A stretch of DNA of 64,000 nt from Apodemus sylvaticus. Lineage: Eukaryota; Chordata; Mammalia; Rodentia; Muridae. The notes under the pieces were generated by a model that was not told the origin of the DNA, ran no database searches, and saw nothing but the letters and a program-made list of their open reading frames with translations. Position 1 is the first letter of the stretch; every line of letters starts with the position of its first letter. Location: the NCBI RefSeq assembly GCF_947179515.1, contig NC_067495.1, positions 133,903,707 through 133,967,706 of the forward strand, given 5' to 3'. Position numbers and translations under genes: made by a program. Positions 10,226 through 20,062 of this stretch are shown in pieces.

Positions 10226-11215
10226 TTCCATCGGTTTAAGTTGCAGAGTCCACCAGTGGCTTCTAAGTTTTCATCTCTAGCCACACTTTACTGGTCTCCA
10301 GACTGCCCTTAATACGTCATCTCCACTTAACTGCCTAATCAACAACACAAATTTGCCTTAACAATAAGTTCCTCATTTCTCCCAACTTCCCCTTACAAGC
10401 CTACATCTCCCTTGCTTTCTTGTCTAGCTAAATATTATCACTAATCATTTTAAACCAAATCCCAGAGAATAGCCTCCATCCCTTTTTCATCTTCTACCTC
10501 CAAACTAGAAGGGTTTCCTGTATTTTTACAGCCAACGTATATCCCAACTGTCCCCTTTTCCCACTATCTCCAACAGCCCGACTATAGTCCAAGCCACCAT
10601 CACTTTTTAGCCTGAAACAACCACCTGCGTCATTCAGGGTATTAGCAGGAAGCAGCACATTGGAAAGAGAATAACAAGAGGGCTTCATGGTTCAAGTATT
10701 AACCAAGGTGTAGACAAGACTAACTAAACAAGCAGAAGACCAGGAAACACCAGAAGCATAGCCAGGACTTTGTTGATAAGGGAAGGCCAAAGATTCAGGA
10801 GTGGTGGTAATGAGGTCCTGCTCCATTCTTCCCCAGCCTTGTAATCTCCTGTTGATTCCGGTGTTGTGTAGGTTTGACTGGAATCCAGCCAGCAAAGGAG
10901 CTTTTGAGATGCTGTCTGCAGGAGCCTTTCTTCAGCTCTGAGAAGGCCTGAGAATGCTACATACAAGAGGGAAAGCAGATAAAGGGATTAAGCCAAGCCT
11001 TTCTCACAGGCCACTTTGTTTCTTATCTTTCCCACCTCCTATCCCCCCCCCCCCCAGTTCATTCTCCACCAAGCAATCAGAGTATCCCTTTGTAATGTAA
11101 ATAAAACCATCCTGTGTGTTGGAAGGGCTTGCCTCCAGCGGCTTCTTTTTACCCTTAAAAATCCCAGCTCCTTGCTGAGTGACTTCCAGAAATCCTCCCA
11201 CGACTTTTCCTTGCT
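10226..11215 (+). mobile_element. L2 LINE fragment, interrupted
   Basis: Two halves match the sense strand of L2 in order. The left has 'tagtccaagccaccatcact' and 'tttagcctgaaacaaccacc' (to about 10635). The right has 'cccagttcattctccaccaa', 'gcaatcagagtatccctttg' and 'taatgtaaataaaaccatcc' (from about 11030). About 360-390 bases between them do not belong to L2 and would be a later insertion of a family I cannot name. A C14 run is present near 11045. Confidence 0.7.
10640..11025. other. Insertion splitting the L2 copy, unassigned
   Basis: This block lies between the two collinear L2 halves. No TG...CA termini, poly(A) tail or clear duplications are visible, so the class of the inserted element is undetermined. 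Confidence 0.4.
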
Positions 11216-11289
11216 AAATTGATGTGAGACAAACTCATGCCAATCTAGATTTTCTTTTGCCTTCATTTCGCTTGTGTGGAATAGTCTTT

Positions 11290-11357
11290 CCACAGCTTGC
11301 TCCCTCTGTCTCTCTCGGTCTCTCTCTTTGTCTCTCTCTATGTGTATATATATATGA
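11290..11357 (+). repeat. (TCTCTG)n / (TA)n low-complexity tract
   Basis: Pyrimidine-rich TCTCTG/TCTCTCG units grade into a short (TATG)(TA)n run. Confidence 0.85.
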
Positions 11358-11874
11358 CAGTTTGAAAACTTAACCATCAGTAGTATGTTCCCACTAGGAC
11401 CTATAACCTCTCAGCCTTGGGATATTGACCAGGTTTATGGTACCAGACATGAATTGCCTCTAGTGGAGCAAGCGTCAAATTCAATCAGCTGGTTATTGAT
11501 TATCCCCATAACAGTTAATGCCAGTGTTGCACTACTATGTACATCCTACCTGGCTAGTCATCATTGTAATGTGTAGGGTTCAGAACTGAGTAAAATCGTT
11601 GGTGAGTCTTTCCCGACCTAGTAGTCTATATAGCATCTTCCATCACTATGAAAGACAGGGAGATAGTTTCCTGCCGGGTTCCAGACTGATTTCTCTATGT
11701 CCTACCACCAAAGTATGCGGTGTCTTTAGTAATAGGGTCTAGTATGGTACAACCAAGAGCAGTGATAACAGCCTTTGTTGTTTGGGGGTTTCTAGAGATT
11801 TCCTGACTAAGAGCTAGAGATCTTTCTGTCATTATTTGAGGCTTTGTGCCATGGGGTTTTTTTTGGATTTTTTT

Positions 11875-12030
11875 TTTTTTTGTTTGTTTCTAGACAGGGT
11901 TTCTCTGTATAGCCCTGGCTGTCCTGGAACTCACTTTGTAGACAAGGCTGGCCTCGAACTCAGAAATCTGCCTGCCTCTGCCTCCCAGAGTGCTGGGATT
12001 ACAGGTGTGCGCCACCACTGCCCAGCTATG
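11875..12030 (-). mobile_element. B1 SINE, antisense
   Basis: This is a full antisense B1: a T-rich head, 'agacagggtttctctgtata', 'gccctggctgtcctggaact', 'gcctctgcctcccagagtgc' and 'tgtgcgccaccactgcccag'. Confidence 0.95.
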
Positions 12031-12077
12031 CCTTGTTTTTTTTAAAAAAATAAAAATAAAAATTGGGAATTTAGAAA

Positions 12078-12147
12078 CCAGGGATGTGGAACAATTACTT
12101 AGCATGTGCAAGGTATAAGGTTCGAGTTCCAGCACTGCAAAAAGAAA
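12078..12147 (+). mobile_element. ID SINE
   Basis: The segments 'cagggatgtggaacaattac', 'ttagcatgtgcaaggtataa' and 'ggttcgagttccagcactgc', followed by A-rich sequence, match an ID (BC1/tRNA-Ala-derived) element in sense orientation. The copy is diverged. Confidence 0.75.
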
Positions 12148-12213
12148 TTACATTTAATTAAACTTAATTTTATGCATAGTAAAATTAGTGAATATTTTGT
12201 TCAGCTCAATGAG

Positions 12214-12238
12214 TACACACACACACACACACACACAC
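12214..12238 (+). repeat. (CA)n microsatellite
   Basis: There are about twelve CA units inside the ancient L1. Confidence 0.95.
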
Positions 12239-12351
12239 CCTCATATAAACAACACCCGAATGAAATCAAAAAGCATTTCCATTACTCAAAAATGTTCTTT
12301 CTAATTAGGTATTTTATTTTTCTAATTAGGTATTTTTAGAGATTAGGTTTT

Positions 12352-12534
12352 TTAAAAAAGATTTATTTAGTTTATATATGTAAGTATATTGCTACCGTCT
12401 TCAGACACACCAGAAGAGGGCATCAGATCTCATTACAGATGGTTGTGAGCCACCATGTGGTTGCTGGGAATTGAACTCAGGACCTCTGGAAGAGCAGTCA
12501 GTGCTCTTAACCGCTGAGCCATCTCTCCAGCCTA
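12352..12534 (-). mobile_element. B2 SINE, antisense
   Basis: A well-conserved antisense B2: 'cttcagacacaccagaagag', 'ggttgtgagccaccatgtgg', 'ttgctgggaattgaactcag', 'gctcttaaccgctgagccat' and 'ctctccagcc'. It is inserted into the ancient L1. Confidence 0.97.
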
Positions 12535-12611
12535 CAGATTAGTTTTCTCTATTCTTGAACATCATATAATTGAAATCATGTATTACATCAGCTGTTTTAC
12601 TCTGTTCAACA

Positions 12612-12843
12612 TTGCTTTTTTTTTTATTAGATATATTCTTTATTTACATTTCAAATGTTGTCCGCCTTCCTGGTCCCCCCAAAATCTCATAACCTTTCTC
12701 TCACCCCCCCCCCATTCCCTAATCAACCCTCTCCCACTTTCCTGTCCCGGTATTCCCCTACACTGCTGCATCGAGCCTTCCCAGGACCTCTCCTCCCTTT
12801 GGTGTCTAACAAGGCCATCCTCTGCTGCCTATGCATGGTAACT
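12612..12843 (-). mobile_element. 5'-truncated young LINE-1 3' end, antisense
   Basis: The T-run then 'attagatatattctttattt' and 'acatttcaaatgttgtccgc' is the reverse complement of the mouse L1 3' terminus. About 200 bases of 3' UTR follow, ending near 'gctgcctatgcatgg'. It is inserted into the ancient L1. Confidence 0.9.
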
Positions 12844-13639
12844 CCATGTGTACTCTTTGGTTGATGGTTTTAATAATCATCAATGACCTCTTACCTGGTG
12901 ACATGTGTCCATTAAACTGGATACATGGGAGGCTGAGGCAGAAGGATAACAACTCAGAGCCCTATCAGGGCTAAAGAGATCTATCCATGTATAGGCAGTT
13001 GGTTCCTCTATCTGAAGAGTAGTAACAAACCATATTAATTTACCACAATTTGCCCTTTCTCCTGTTGATGTATATGTCTCAGTCCCCAACCCCTAACTTT
13101 TGAGTGGATGACTAAGACCAATTATTCTTCTCCTATGAGTTTGTTTGCAAATACAAATACAGTAAAGAGTTCTCTTGGATAAATATCCAGGGGTAGAAGT
13201 CTTAGGTGAATAAATGCTAAACTTTATAGGATATATTGAGGAGTTTACAAAGGGCTTTAAGTGATTTATCTTCCCACCAACCCTGCATGAGGGTTCCTAT
13301 TGCTTCACAGTTTGCCTAGTCTTCAGTTTGCTATTATTTTCTGCTGACAGTCTTTTTGAGTCTAACCATTCTGCAGGGTGTGAAATGGCATTCTCATTTT
13401 AGTTTTAGCCTGTGTTTCCTTGGTGATTAATAATGTGGAGCATCCTTTTGTGTGTTTCCCGGCCCTTTGTGTCATTCTCTTTTGTAGTGTCCATTCAATT
13501 CTTTTGTCCATTCTTACTGAGGTTCTGTCTTTGGTCCTTTGTTACTTATATACTGTGAATAATTTTTATCAGTCTTTGCCTTCAGTGTTCATTTTCTTAA
13601 TGGTGTAATTTGATGAGGAGTATTTTTAAATAAATTGCC

Positions 13640-13742
13640 CCAGGATTTCACTGTGTAGCTCTGGTTGGCATTGAATTCACACAGGTCTGACTACTCTGCC
13701 TCCTGATGCTGAAATTAAAGAAGGTATATGCCACTATGCCTA
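13640..13742 (-). mobile_element. B1-like SINE, antisense, diverged
   Basis: The segments 'ggatttcactgtgtagctct', 'ggttggcattgaattcacac', 'ctctgcctcctgatgctgaa' and 'tatgccactatgcctact' follow antisense B1 order, with many changes. Confidence 0.7.
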
Positions 13743-13859
13743 CTATTTTTTTTTATTTTGATTGTTTCCTTTATTAATTTTTCATGTTATGGTCAGTATT
13801 TCTTGTATCTTGCTAATTTACTGATCCTTAGGTTATAAAAATAGTTGCCTACATATTCT

Positions 13860-14020
13860 TTTTTGTTTGTTTTGTTTTGTTTTTTGAAATAGGGGTTCTC
13901 TGTGTATCTCTAGCTATCCTGGAACTTGCTTTGTAGATCAGGCTGGCTTTGATCCTCTTGCCTCTGCCTCCCTAAGTACTAGGATTAAAGGTGTGTGTCA
14001 CCATAGCCCAGCTTTTTTTT
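13860..14020 (-). mobile_element. B1 SINE, antisense
   Basis: A (TTTG)n/T-rich head is followed by 'ggggttctctgtgtatctct', 'cttgcctctgcctccctaag' and 'aaaggtgtgtgtcaccatag'. Confidence 0.9.
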
Positions 14021-14109
14021 TTTTTTTTTTTTACTTATTTATTCTTTCAAAATGAGTTTTGAAAAGTAAGATGCTAACTTGTTTCCCCACACCCTTGTAT
14101 TCAGGCTAA

Positions 14110-14170
14110 GAAGGTAATTACTGAACACAGACTATGGTCCCAACACTTTGCTAGGTTCATAGACTATTCA
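14110..14170 (+). mobile_element. Possible MIR fragment
   Basis: The segment 'aattactgaacacagactat...ttgctaggttcatag' resembles the MIR core 'ttattgagcacctactatgt...gctaggtgc'. It is short and weak. Confidence 0.4.
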
Positions 14171-15740
14171 CATAGATACCTTTTGGCCTCCAAAGCCCCT
14201 CCGTTTCTCACACTATGCTATATATAGTCTGGAGAGATCATAAAATGTCCTGCTCTAGGACTCCAGACTCCAGAATGTTCAGCTTCTTGCTTGGCTCTGC
14301 AGGATACTTTACAAGGAGCTGGAAATTCTTGGATAAACAAAGGGGATGCGTTTACAAATCTTTTGGACTTCTTATCCTTCTGTTAATATGCTTTAGAGGA
14401 AATAGCAATGTTTTACAATAATATCTTCATAGCTCACATTTTTTCCAGTGAGATATTATCTATATACTCCTGTTTGGCCATATGTCATTAACTGATAATA
14501 AGCAAAGTTCTGAGAAACTGGGCCAATGTGATGGCATTTTTAAGGTTTGAGAAGGAAAATTTTCACATGTTATTCTAAAACCAAAAAAGCAAACATCTTA
14601 TTTCTTCATTTATCCCACTGATGTGTATTACTTACACTTAATCTATGTTTAGCAATCTGAAATAGGGCCATAGGAGTGTTTGGATTCCTGGGCTTCTTTC
14701 GCATTTCTGGACTTTAAGTATGTGAGATGAAAACATTACCAAAGCAGCAATCAGTAAACAGGCAAAGTGAACCCACCCATATTAAGCAATTGCAGAGTAA
14801 GGGGTCGGGTAACATTCCACTTTTGAGCTCTCAAGAAATGTCTGACTCCAACTAAATTACTCAACTTCCCTGATTCCATCTCATAAAATGGACTTACGAT
14901 GATCTTTCAGATTACCAATTAGATGAAATATGCTAACAAACAGCGAGCTTTGCAGTAAGACACCATGCTGTTGCTCCCATGAATCGCTCCCTTTGTTCCC
15001 TCTCCACTTTGATCCTGAAGTTTATACCTCACACGTGTTTCCCACTGAGCTACATCTCCAGCTCGGGAATCATTTGATTTGAAGCAAAAAACAATAATAA
15101 TTTTGTTTTCTGATTACAAAACCTGCTCAGGGTTTTTTAAATGTAAAATGTTTTAAGATGATAAATGAAATTGAACTTTTAGAAAACGTGAATCTTATAG
15201 CATATGAATATGACTTTTCTTAATCAAGATGGCTTTCTACAAAAAAAAAAAAAAAAAAAATCAAGTGTCCTTAATCTAGTAGAAGCCACTAAAGGAGTTT
15301 CTCTTAGGTTCCTAAGTCTGGAAAAACAGTGGTTTATCTTATCTACAAGATAAACAGTCTTCCTTCCTTCTCTCTCAGGTCAACCAGGAAGCCTCTAGAC
15401 AAGTTTGTGATCCGCCTGTGCCAGCATTTTAGTATACTGTCTTAACTTTAATTCTAGTTTCACTTTATTTTCCTATCCATGTTTTCTCTTGGTCATGAAT
15501 TCAATCTATTTATCACTTTTTATTCTGTTGTATCTCCTAGTTTGATATGACTTACCCCTCATTGGACAAAGGCAGGATATCACTGATTAAGCCACCAATC
15601 AGTGGCTCATTAATTAAAAAGAAGGAAGTAAAAACCCAAGAGATGGACTCAGTCTTTCTTCTAGCCATTTTAGAGAGTGAAAGGGAAATGGACTTATGTT
15701 CTTTTTGGCCTACAAGATTGGTATCCTACATAGTTTTAAC
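14171..15740. other. Mostly non-repetitive DNA
   Basis: Apart from an A20 run at 15241-15260 I see no interspersed repeat and no gene here. Confidence 0.5.
15241..15260 (+). repeat. Poly(A) run
   Basis: A run of twenty A residues with no recognisable retroelement body upstream. Confidence 0.9.
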
Positions 15741-16092
15741 TGTCAACTTCACATAATTTAAAGTAATCTAAGAAGGGTCTCTTGATTGAATCTGAATCCA
15801 ACTGGCCAATGGCATGGCAGTTGGGGATTATCTTGATTTGATTGGTGTAGGAGGGTCCAGCCCACTGTTGGCAGCACCATACCCTGGGCATGTGGTCCTG
15901 GAATGTCTAAGAAAGCTAACTAACCATGAGCTTTTGAGTGAGCCAGTATTCCTCCATGGTTTCTGTTCCAAGATCCTACTTGAGTTCTTACCCTAACGTC
16001 CCTCAATATAAGATAAAAATAAGCCCTTTCCTCCCTCAAGTTGCTTTTGGTCAGAGTGTTTTATCATAACAACAGGAAGGAAACTAGATAAC
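15741..16092 (+). mobile_element. Rodent LTR-like repeat
   Basis: It begins 'tgtcaacttcac', contains 'gagggtccagcccactgttg' and 'ctccatggtttctgttccaa', has an 'aaaaataagccctttcctcc' polyadenylation-like region at about 16014, and ends 'ttgcttttggtcagagtgtt...ggaaactagataac'. The TG-start, terminal poly(A)-signal region and length suggest a solo LTR. I cannot name the family. Confidence 0.6.
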
Positions 16093-16600
16093 TTAACCAT
16101 AAGGACCTACAAGAGGGCTGCACTTAACCGCCGGGTTCATATATCTAGCTGAGTATCTTTGAAAGGTTTAAAGCCAAAGCTAATGTATTCTTCTTCCTTT
16201 AGCCAGTTTTCATTCTTTCCTCACACTCCAGGTCCAATGAAAGTTGATAGAAATGAGTGTTGAGAAACAGAGGCCAGAGGACAAAAGATCCATGCCCTTG
16301 GAAAGCGACTTGAATTCCTCACTGTGGATGGAAAGGCTGGCTGGAAAGAAGCTGGTCTTTGGCTCTCCAAACTCATTTCTTTCACTTACCCTTTTGCTCT
16401 ATAGGCTACATCGGCCTCCCTTTTGAAATGTCTGATCTTTTCTCTGTATCAGACACTTCAGCACTTTATCTTCCCATCGATTGGAAGATTCTTTGCTGAG
16501 CGCTGGCCATGCAACATGTTCCTTGTCACTCACAAAGCCTCACCTGAATTAGGACTTCTTAGAAAAGACCTTTTCTGGTTACACTACGTCTCTTCATTTG
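16093..16600. other. Unassigned DNA
   Basis: No repeat or gene was recognised in this interval. Confidence 0.5.
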
Positions 16601-16604
16601 TTTC

Positions 16605-16795
16605 TTTTTAAAATATATTTTATATGTGTGAATATTTTTGCCTGAATATATGTATGTGCACCACACTACTTCTCTTGGAATTACAGTTATAGGCAGTTGG
16701 GAGCTTTCTTGTGAGTACTGGGAATGAAGTCTAATACTCACAAGAAAGTGTTAAGAACACGTGTTCTTAACTGCTGACACATTTCTCCTACCTAC
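16605..16795 (-). mobile_element. B3/B2-family SINE, antisense, with internal inverted repeats
   Basis: The segments 'atattttatatgtgtgaata', 'gtgagtactgggaatgaagt' and 'ttcttaactgctgacacatt...tctcc' follow antisense B3/B2 order. The middle section expected to read like 'cctctggaagagcagccagt' is replaced by two self-complementary segments: a 14-bp inverted repeat (16704-16717 with 16735-16748) and a 22-bp perfect palindrome (16750-16771). Confidence 0.75.
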
Positions 16796-16954
16796 CCCAT
16801 TGTTTCTTTTCTTTCTTAAAATCTTGTCCTACAATAGAAGTTTTTTCCTTGTCTTTTGTGCATTATCTCCTTCAGTAGACAGCAAATATTTCAGTGATAG
16901 GTTGCTATTTTTTTTAAAACGTGCAGTCACTATAGTGACTATACTATACTATAG

Positions 16955-16992
16955 TAGCACACACACGCACACATACACACACACACCACACA
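16955..16992 (+). repeat. (CA)n microsatellite, interrupted
   Basis: CA units with CGCA and TACA interruptions. A 16-bp palindrome (AGTCACTATAGTGACT, 16925-16940) lies just upstream. Confidence 0.9.
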
Positions 16993-16997
16993 GGCGA

Positions 16998-17228
16998 CTC
17001 TTTTTTTTTTTTTATTCGATATATTTTTTATTTACATTTCAAATGATTTCCCCTTTTCTAGCCCCCCCACTCCCCGAAAGTCCCGTAAGCCCCCTTCTCT
17101 TCCCCTGTCCTCCCACCCACCCCTTCCCACTTCCCCGTTCTGGTTTTGCCGAATACTGCTTCACTGAGTCTTTCCAGAACCAGGGGCCACTCCTCTTTTC
17201 TTCTTTTATGCCACTTTGTGTAGCCCCA
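16998..17228 (-). mobile_element. 5'-truncated LINE-1 3' end, antisense
   Basis: The T-run, 'attcgatatattttttattt', 'acatttcaaatgatttcccc' and 'ttttctagccccccc' mark the reverse complement of a mouse L1 3' end. About 180 bases of 3' UTR follow. The same subfamily ending is found in sense orientation at 62355-62428. Confidence 0.9.
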
Positions 17229-17249
17229 TAGCTCTACTCACTGCTCCCT

Positions 17250-17402
17250 TTTGTTTTGTTTTTTTGTTTTTTTGAGACAGGGCTTCTCTGTGTAGCCCTG
17301 GCTGTCCTGGAACTCACTCTGTAGACCAGGCTGGCCTCGAACTCAGAAATCCGCCTGCCTCTGCCTCTCAAGTTCTGGGATTAAAGGCATGTGCCACTAC
17401 CA
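17250..17402 (-). mobile_element. B1 SINE, antisense
   Basis: A T-rich head is followed by 'gagacagggcttctctgtgt', 'agccctggctgtcctggaac', 'caggctggcctcgaactcag' and 'gcctgcctctgcctctcaag'. It is well conserved. Confidence 0.95.
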
Positions 17403-17629
17403 CTACTCACTACTCCAAATGCTCTTTACAATCTTCGTTATGGTCTGCCTGGCTCTCCCTACGAGACTGCAGGCTTTATGAGAGCAGAGAGTGGGTCTAC
17501 CTAGATCGCTTGCAAATCACCAGTACTCAGCAAAAGTCCTGACACTGGTTGCATGACACAGCCTTAGTTTTTACATTTAGAATGAATGCATGCCATCTTT
17601 ATCTGTTCCTGGTGACCAGTGCTTGATGT

Positions 17630-17646
17630 GGTGTGTGTGTGTGTGC

Positions 17647-17691
<45 letters not shown>

Positions 17692-17702
17692 CGCGCGTGT
17701 GC

Positions 17703-17772
<70 letters not shown>
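17630..17772 (+). repeat. (GT)n-(GC)n-(GT)n-(GA)n compound microsatellite
   Basis: About 100 bases of alternating purine-pyrimidine DNA include a (CG)n block near 17682-17698, then about 20 GA units from 17732. The alternating part can form Z-DNA and the GA part can form a triplex. Confidence 0.97.
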
Positions 17773-17775
<3 letters not shown>

Positions 17776-17837
17776 CATGTAGCCCGGCTTGCCTTGAATT
17801 TATTTTATAGCTGAGCATGACCTTGAAGTACTTCTTT

Positions 17838-19075
17838 TTTTATTTTTTATTTATTTTTTAATTTGATATTTTATTTATTTACATTTCAAATGTTATCCCT
17901 TTTCCCACTTTCCTCTCTGCAAACCCTCTATCCCATCACCCCCATCCCTTGCTTCTATGAGGGTGCTCCCCACCCTAGCATTCTACATTGGGGCATCAAG
18001 CCTTCACAGGACCAAGGGCCTCCACTCCCACTGATGCCAGATAAGGTCCCTTCAGCTCCTTCAGTTAACCTTCCCTTAACTCCTCCATTGGGGTCCCTGT
18101 GCTCAGTCCAATGGTTGGCTGTGAGCCTCTGCATCCCTATTGGTCAGGCTCTGGCAGAGCCTCTCAGGAGACAGCTCTATCAGGCTCCTGTCAGCAAGCA
18201 CTTGGCATCAGCAATAGTGTCTGAATTTGGTGTCTGCTTGTGGGAAGGATCCCCACGTGAGGCAGTCCTTGGATGGCCTTTCCTTCAGTCTCTGCTCCAC
18301 TCTTTGTCCCTCTATTTCCTTTAGACAGGAGAAATTCTGGGTTAAAATCTTTGAGAAGGATGGGAGGCCCTATCCCTCAACCAGGGATATGGCCTTGGAA
18401 GGTTCTCCCTTCCCTTTGTGGGGTATTTCAGCAAATGTCAGCCCTGTGGGGTCCTGGGAGGCTCTTGCTTTCCTGGCATCTGGGACTCTGTGATTGCTAC
18501 CCCCAGTTTCCCATCCCTTATTGCTACACACATCTGCTCATTTTCCTGACCACTCTGTATAGCTCTATCTCCTCCAATATCTGATTCTTCCTCTCTTTTT
18601 CCCTTCCCCCTCTTCTCTTCCTCTCAAGCCCCCCCCACCCTCTACTTCCCTTGATTGTTTTGTTCCCCCTTCCAAGTAGGACTGAAACATCCATTCGTTG
18701 GTCTTCCTTCCTCTTGAACTTCATGTGGTCTGTGAATCGTGTCTTGGGTATTCAAGGCTCTTTGCCTAATATCCACTTATCAGTGAGTGCATACCATGTG
18801 TGTTCTTTTGTGATTGGGTTACCTCACTTAGGATGATCGTTTCTAGTTCTATTCATTTGCCTAAGAATTTCATGAATTCACTGTTTTAATAGCTGAGTAG
18901 TATTCCATTGTATAAATGTACCACATTTTCTGTACCCATTCCTTCATTGAGGGACATCTGAGTCAAGAATCTTTCCAGCTTCTGACTATTATAAATAAGG
19001 CTGCTATGAACATAGTAGAGCATGTGTCCTTATTACATGTTGGAACATCTTCTGGCTATATGACCTTGAACTTTC
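17838..19075 (-). mobile_element. LINE-1 3' region, about 1.2 kb, antisense
   Basis: It starts with an AT-rich reverse tail and 'acatttcaaatgttatccct', runs through 3'-UTR landmarks ('cactggggcatc'-like text at 17987, 'tccacttatcagtgagtgca' at 18772, 'gtattccattgtataaatgt' at 18900) and ends near 'ggctgctatgaacatagtag' (19001). No ORF2 coding segment is intact. Confidence 0.9.
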
Positions 19076-19142
19076 TAATCCTCTTGTTTCCACACTGTGT
19101 GCTATGATAACACACATGTAGCACTTCATCTTGTCTGTGCCA

Positions 19143-19196
19143 CACTGGGAATCAAACTCAAAGCTCTGTGCATGGTAGGTAAGCATTCTACCAACA
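19143..19196 (-). mobile_element. ID-like SINE fragment, antisense
   Basis: The segment 'actgggaatcaaactcaaagctctgtgcatggtaggtaag' resembles the reverse complement of the ID/B4 tRNA-like part. Confidence 0.5.
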
Positions 19197-19229
19197 ATTT
19201 CAATGGTTGGGTTTATTTAAAAGCTTAGC

Positions 19230-19306
19230 CATGGAATGAGGATCTAGCTCAATGGCCTACATGTGCAAGGCCCTGGATTGCATCTTCAGCATTGCAAAAA
19301 CAAAAC
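19230..19306 (+). mobile_element. ID SINE
   Basis: The segments 'aatgaggatctagctcaatg', 'tgcaaggccctggattgcat' and 'cttcagcattgcaaaaacaa' match a diverged ID element in sense orientation. Confidence 0.75.
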
Positions 19307-19984
19307 ATAGCGAAACACTAAACCTACCCTAAGTCGTGCCTGTTACCATTTGAACATGTGTAGAAAATTCAACCTTCTCTAAGGAGAATGAAGCAGTGCG
19401 AATGCGATCCAAAAGTTAATGGTCAATGGTTTTCAGCTAGAAAGAAATCAAGGTTCTGTTCTTCTTTCCTAATATATTGACTCAGGATTCCTCTGGCACT
19501 CTTATGGACAGTTGTATAACTTAATAGTTTACTTCTTGGGTACTTTGCCTCTTGAATTGTTGCTTCCTCAAGTTCCAAGTAAGACTTGCTATTCTACACC
19601 AAATTCTGTGAAAACACCTTGTATGAAAGTATTTAGATTCTGGTTTTGCAGTTATGCATTTGGTCTCTTTGCTGAAGATAAAATGGAATCTTAGCAACTC
19701 TGGACTCTTAGACCGAAGTACACTGAGCTCCAGCCACTCCCCCTGTAGTGATTATGCTTATCCAGGCTACAGATTTTATCTGGGCTTTGGAGGCACATAA
19801 AGCCTGCTTTCCATAAGAATAACTAGGTCTCCCATTCCATCTTTTTGTTGTTGTTTCATATGAGATGACAGTGGTATGACTATTATTCTTTTGGCATCTA
19901 AGGAAGCAGCTATTTTCTAAATATGTATCACCTTAGCAACCAGAAAGAATGCAATTTGGCTTTGTAGCCATGTTTATATTCATG
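19307..19984. other. Unassigned non-repetitive DNA
   Basis: No gene or repeat was recognised. Confidence 0.5.
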
Positions 19985-20062
19985 CATTTACTCAGAGATA
20001 TCCAGACAGATGCTGGGGATACAGCAGTGGACAACACAAAGTCTCTACTCCAATTGCAATCT
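19985..20062 (+). mobile_element. MIR fragment
   Basis: The segments 'gatgctggggatacagcagt', 'ggacaacacaaagtctctac' and 'tgcaatctaatgagactcct' match the MIR core-to-3' region. Confidence 0.55.

Larger units (their letters stand above)
12150..13870 (-). mobile_element. Ancient LINE-1, antisense, broken by younger insertions
   Basis: Collinear pieces of one old L1 3' half are visible: 'acaacacccgaatgaaatca' (about 12250), 'catataattgaaatcatgta' (12563), 'cccaccaaccctgcatgagg' (13273), 'attctgcagggtgtgaaatg' (13369), 'tggtgattaataatgtggag' (13421) and 'ttctgtctttggtcctttgt' (13523). (CA)n, a B2, a young L1 3' end and a B1-like SINE interrupt it. A duplicated 20-base piece (12298-12337, core 'tctaattaggtatttt') also occurs. 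Confidence 0.75.

Noticed and set aside
12078..12147. tRNA gene-like A/B box sequence in ID, B2 and B4 elements
   Set aside because: These are tRNA-derived SINEs with A-rich tails. They lack a complete cloverleaf and acceptor stem.
16925..16940. 16-bp palindrome AGTCACTATAGTGACT as a regulatory operator
   Set aside because: It lies next to a (CA)n tract and SINE remnants. Short palindromes of this kind are expected by chance at low frequency, and nothing else supports a binding site.
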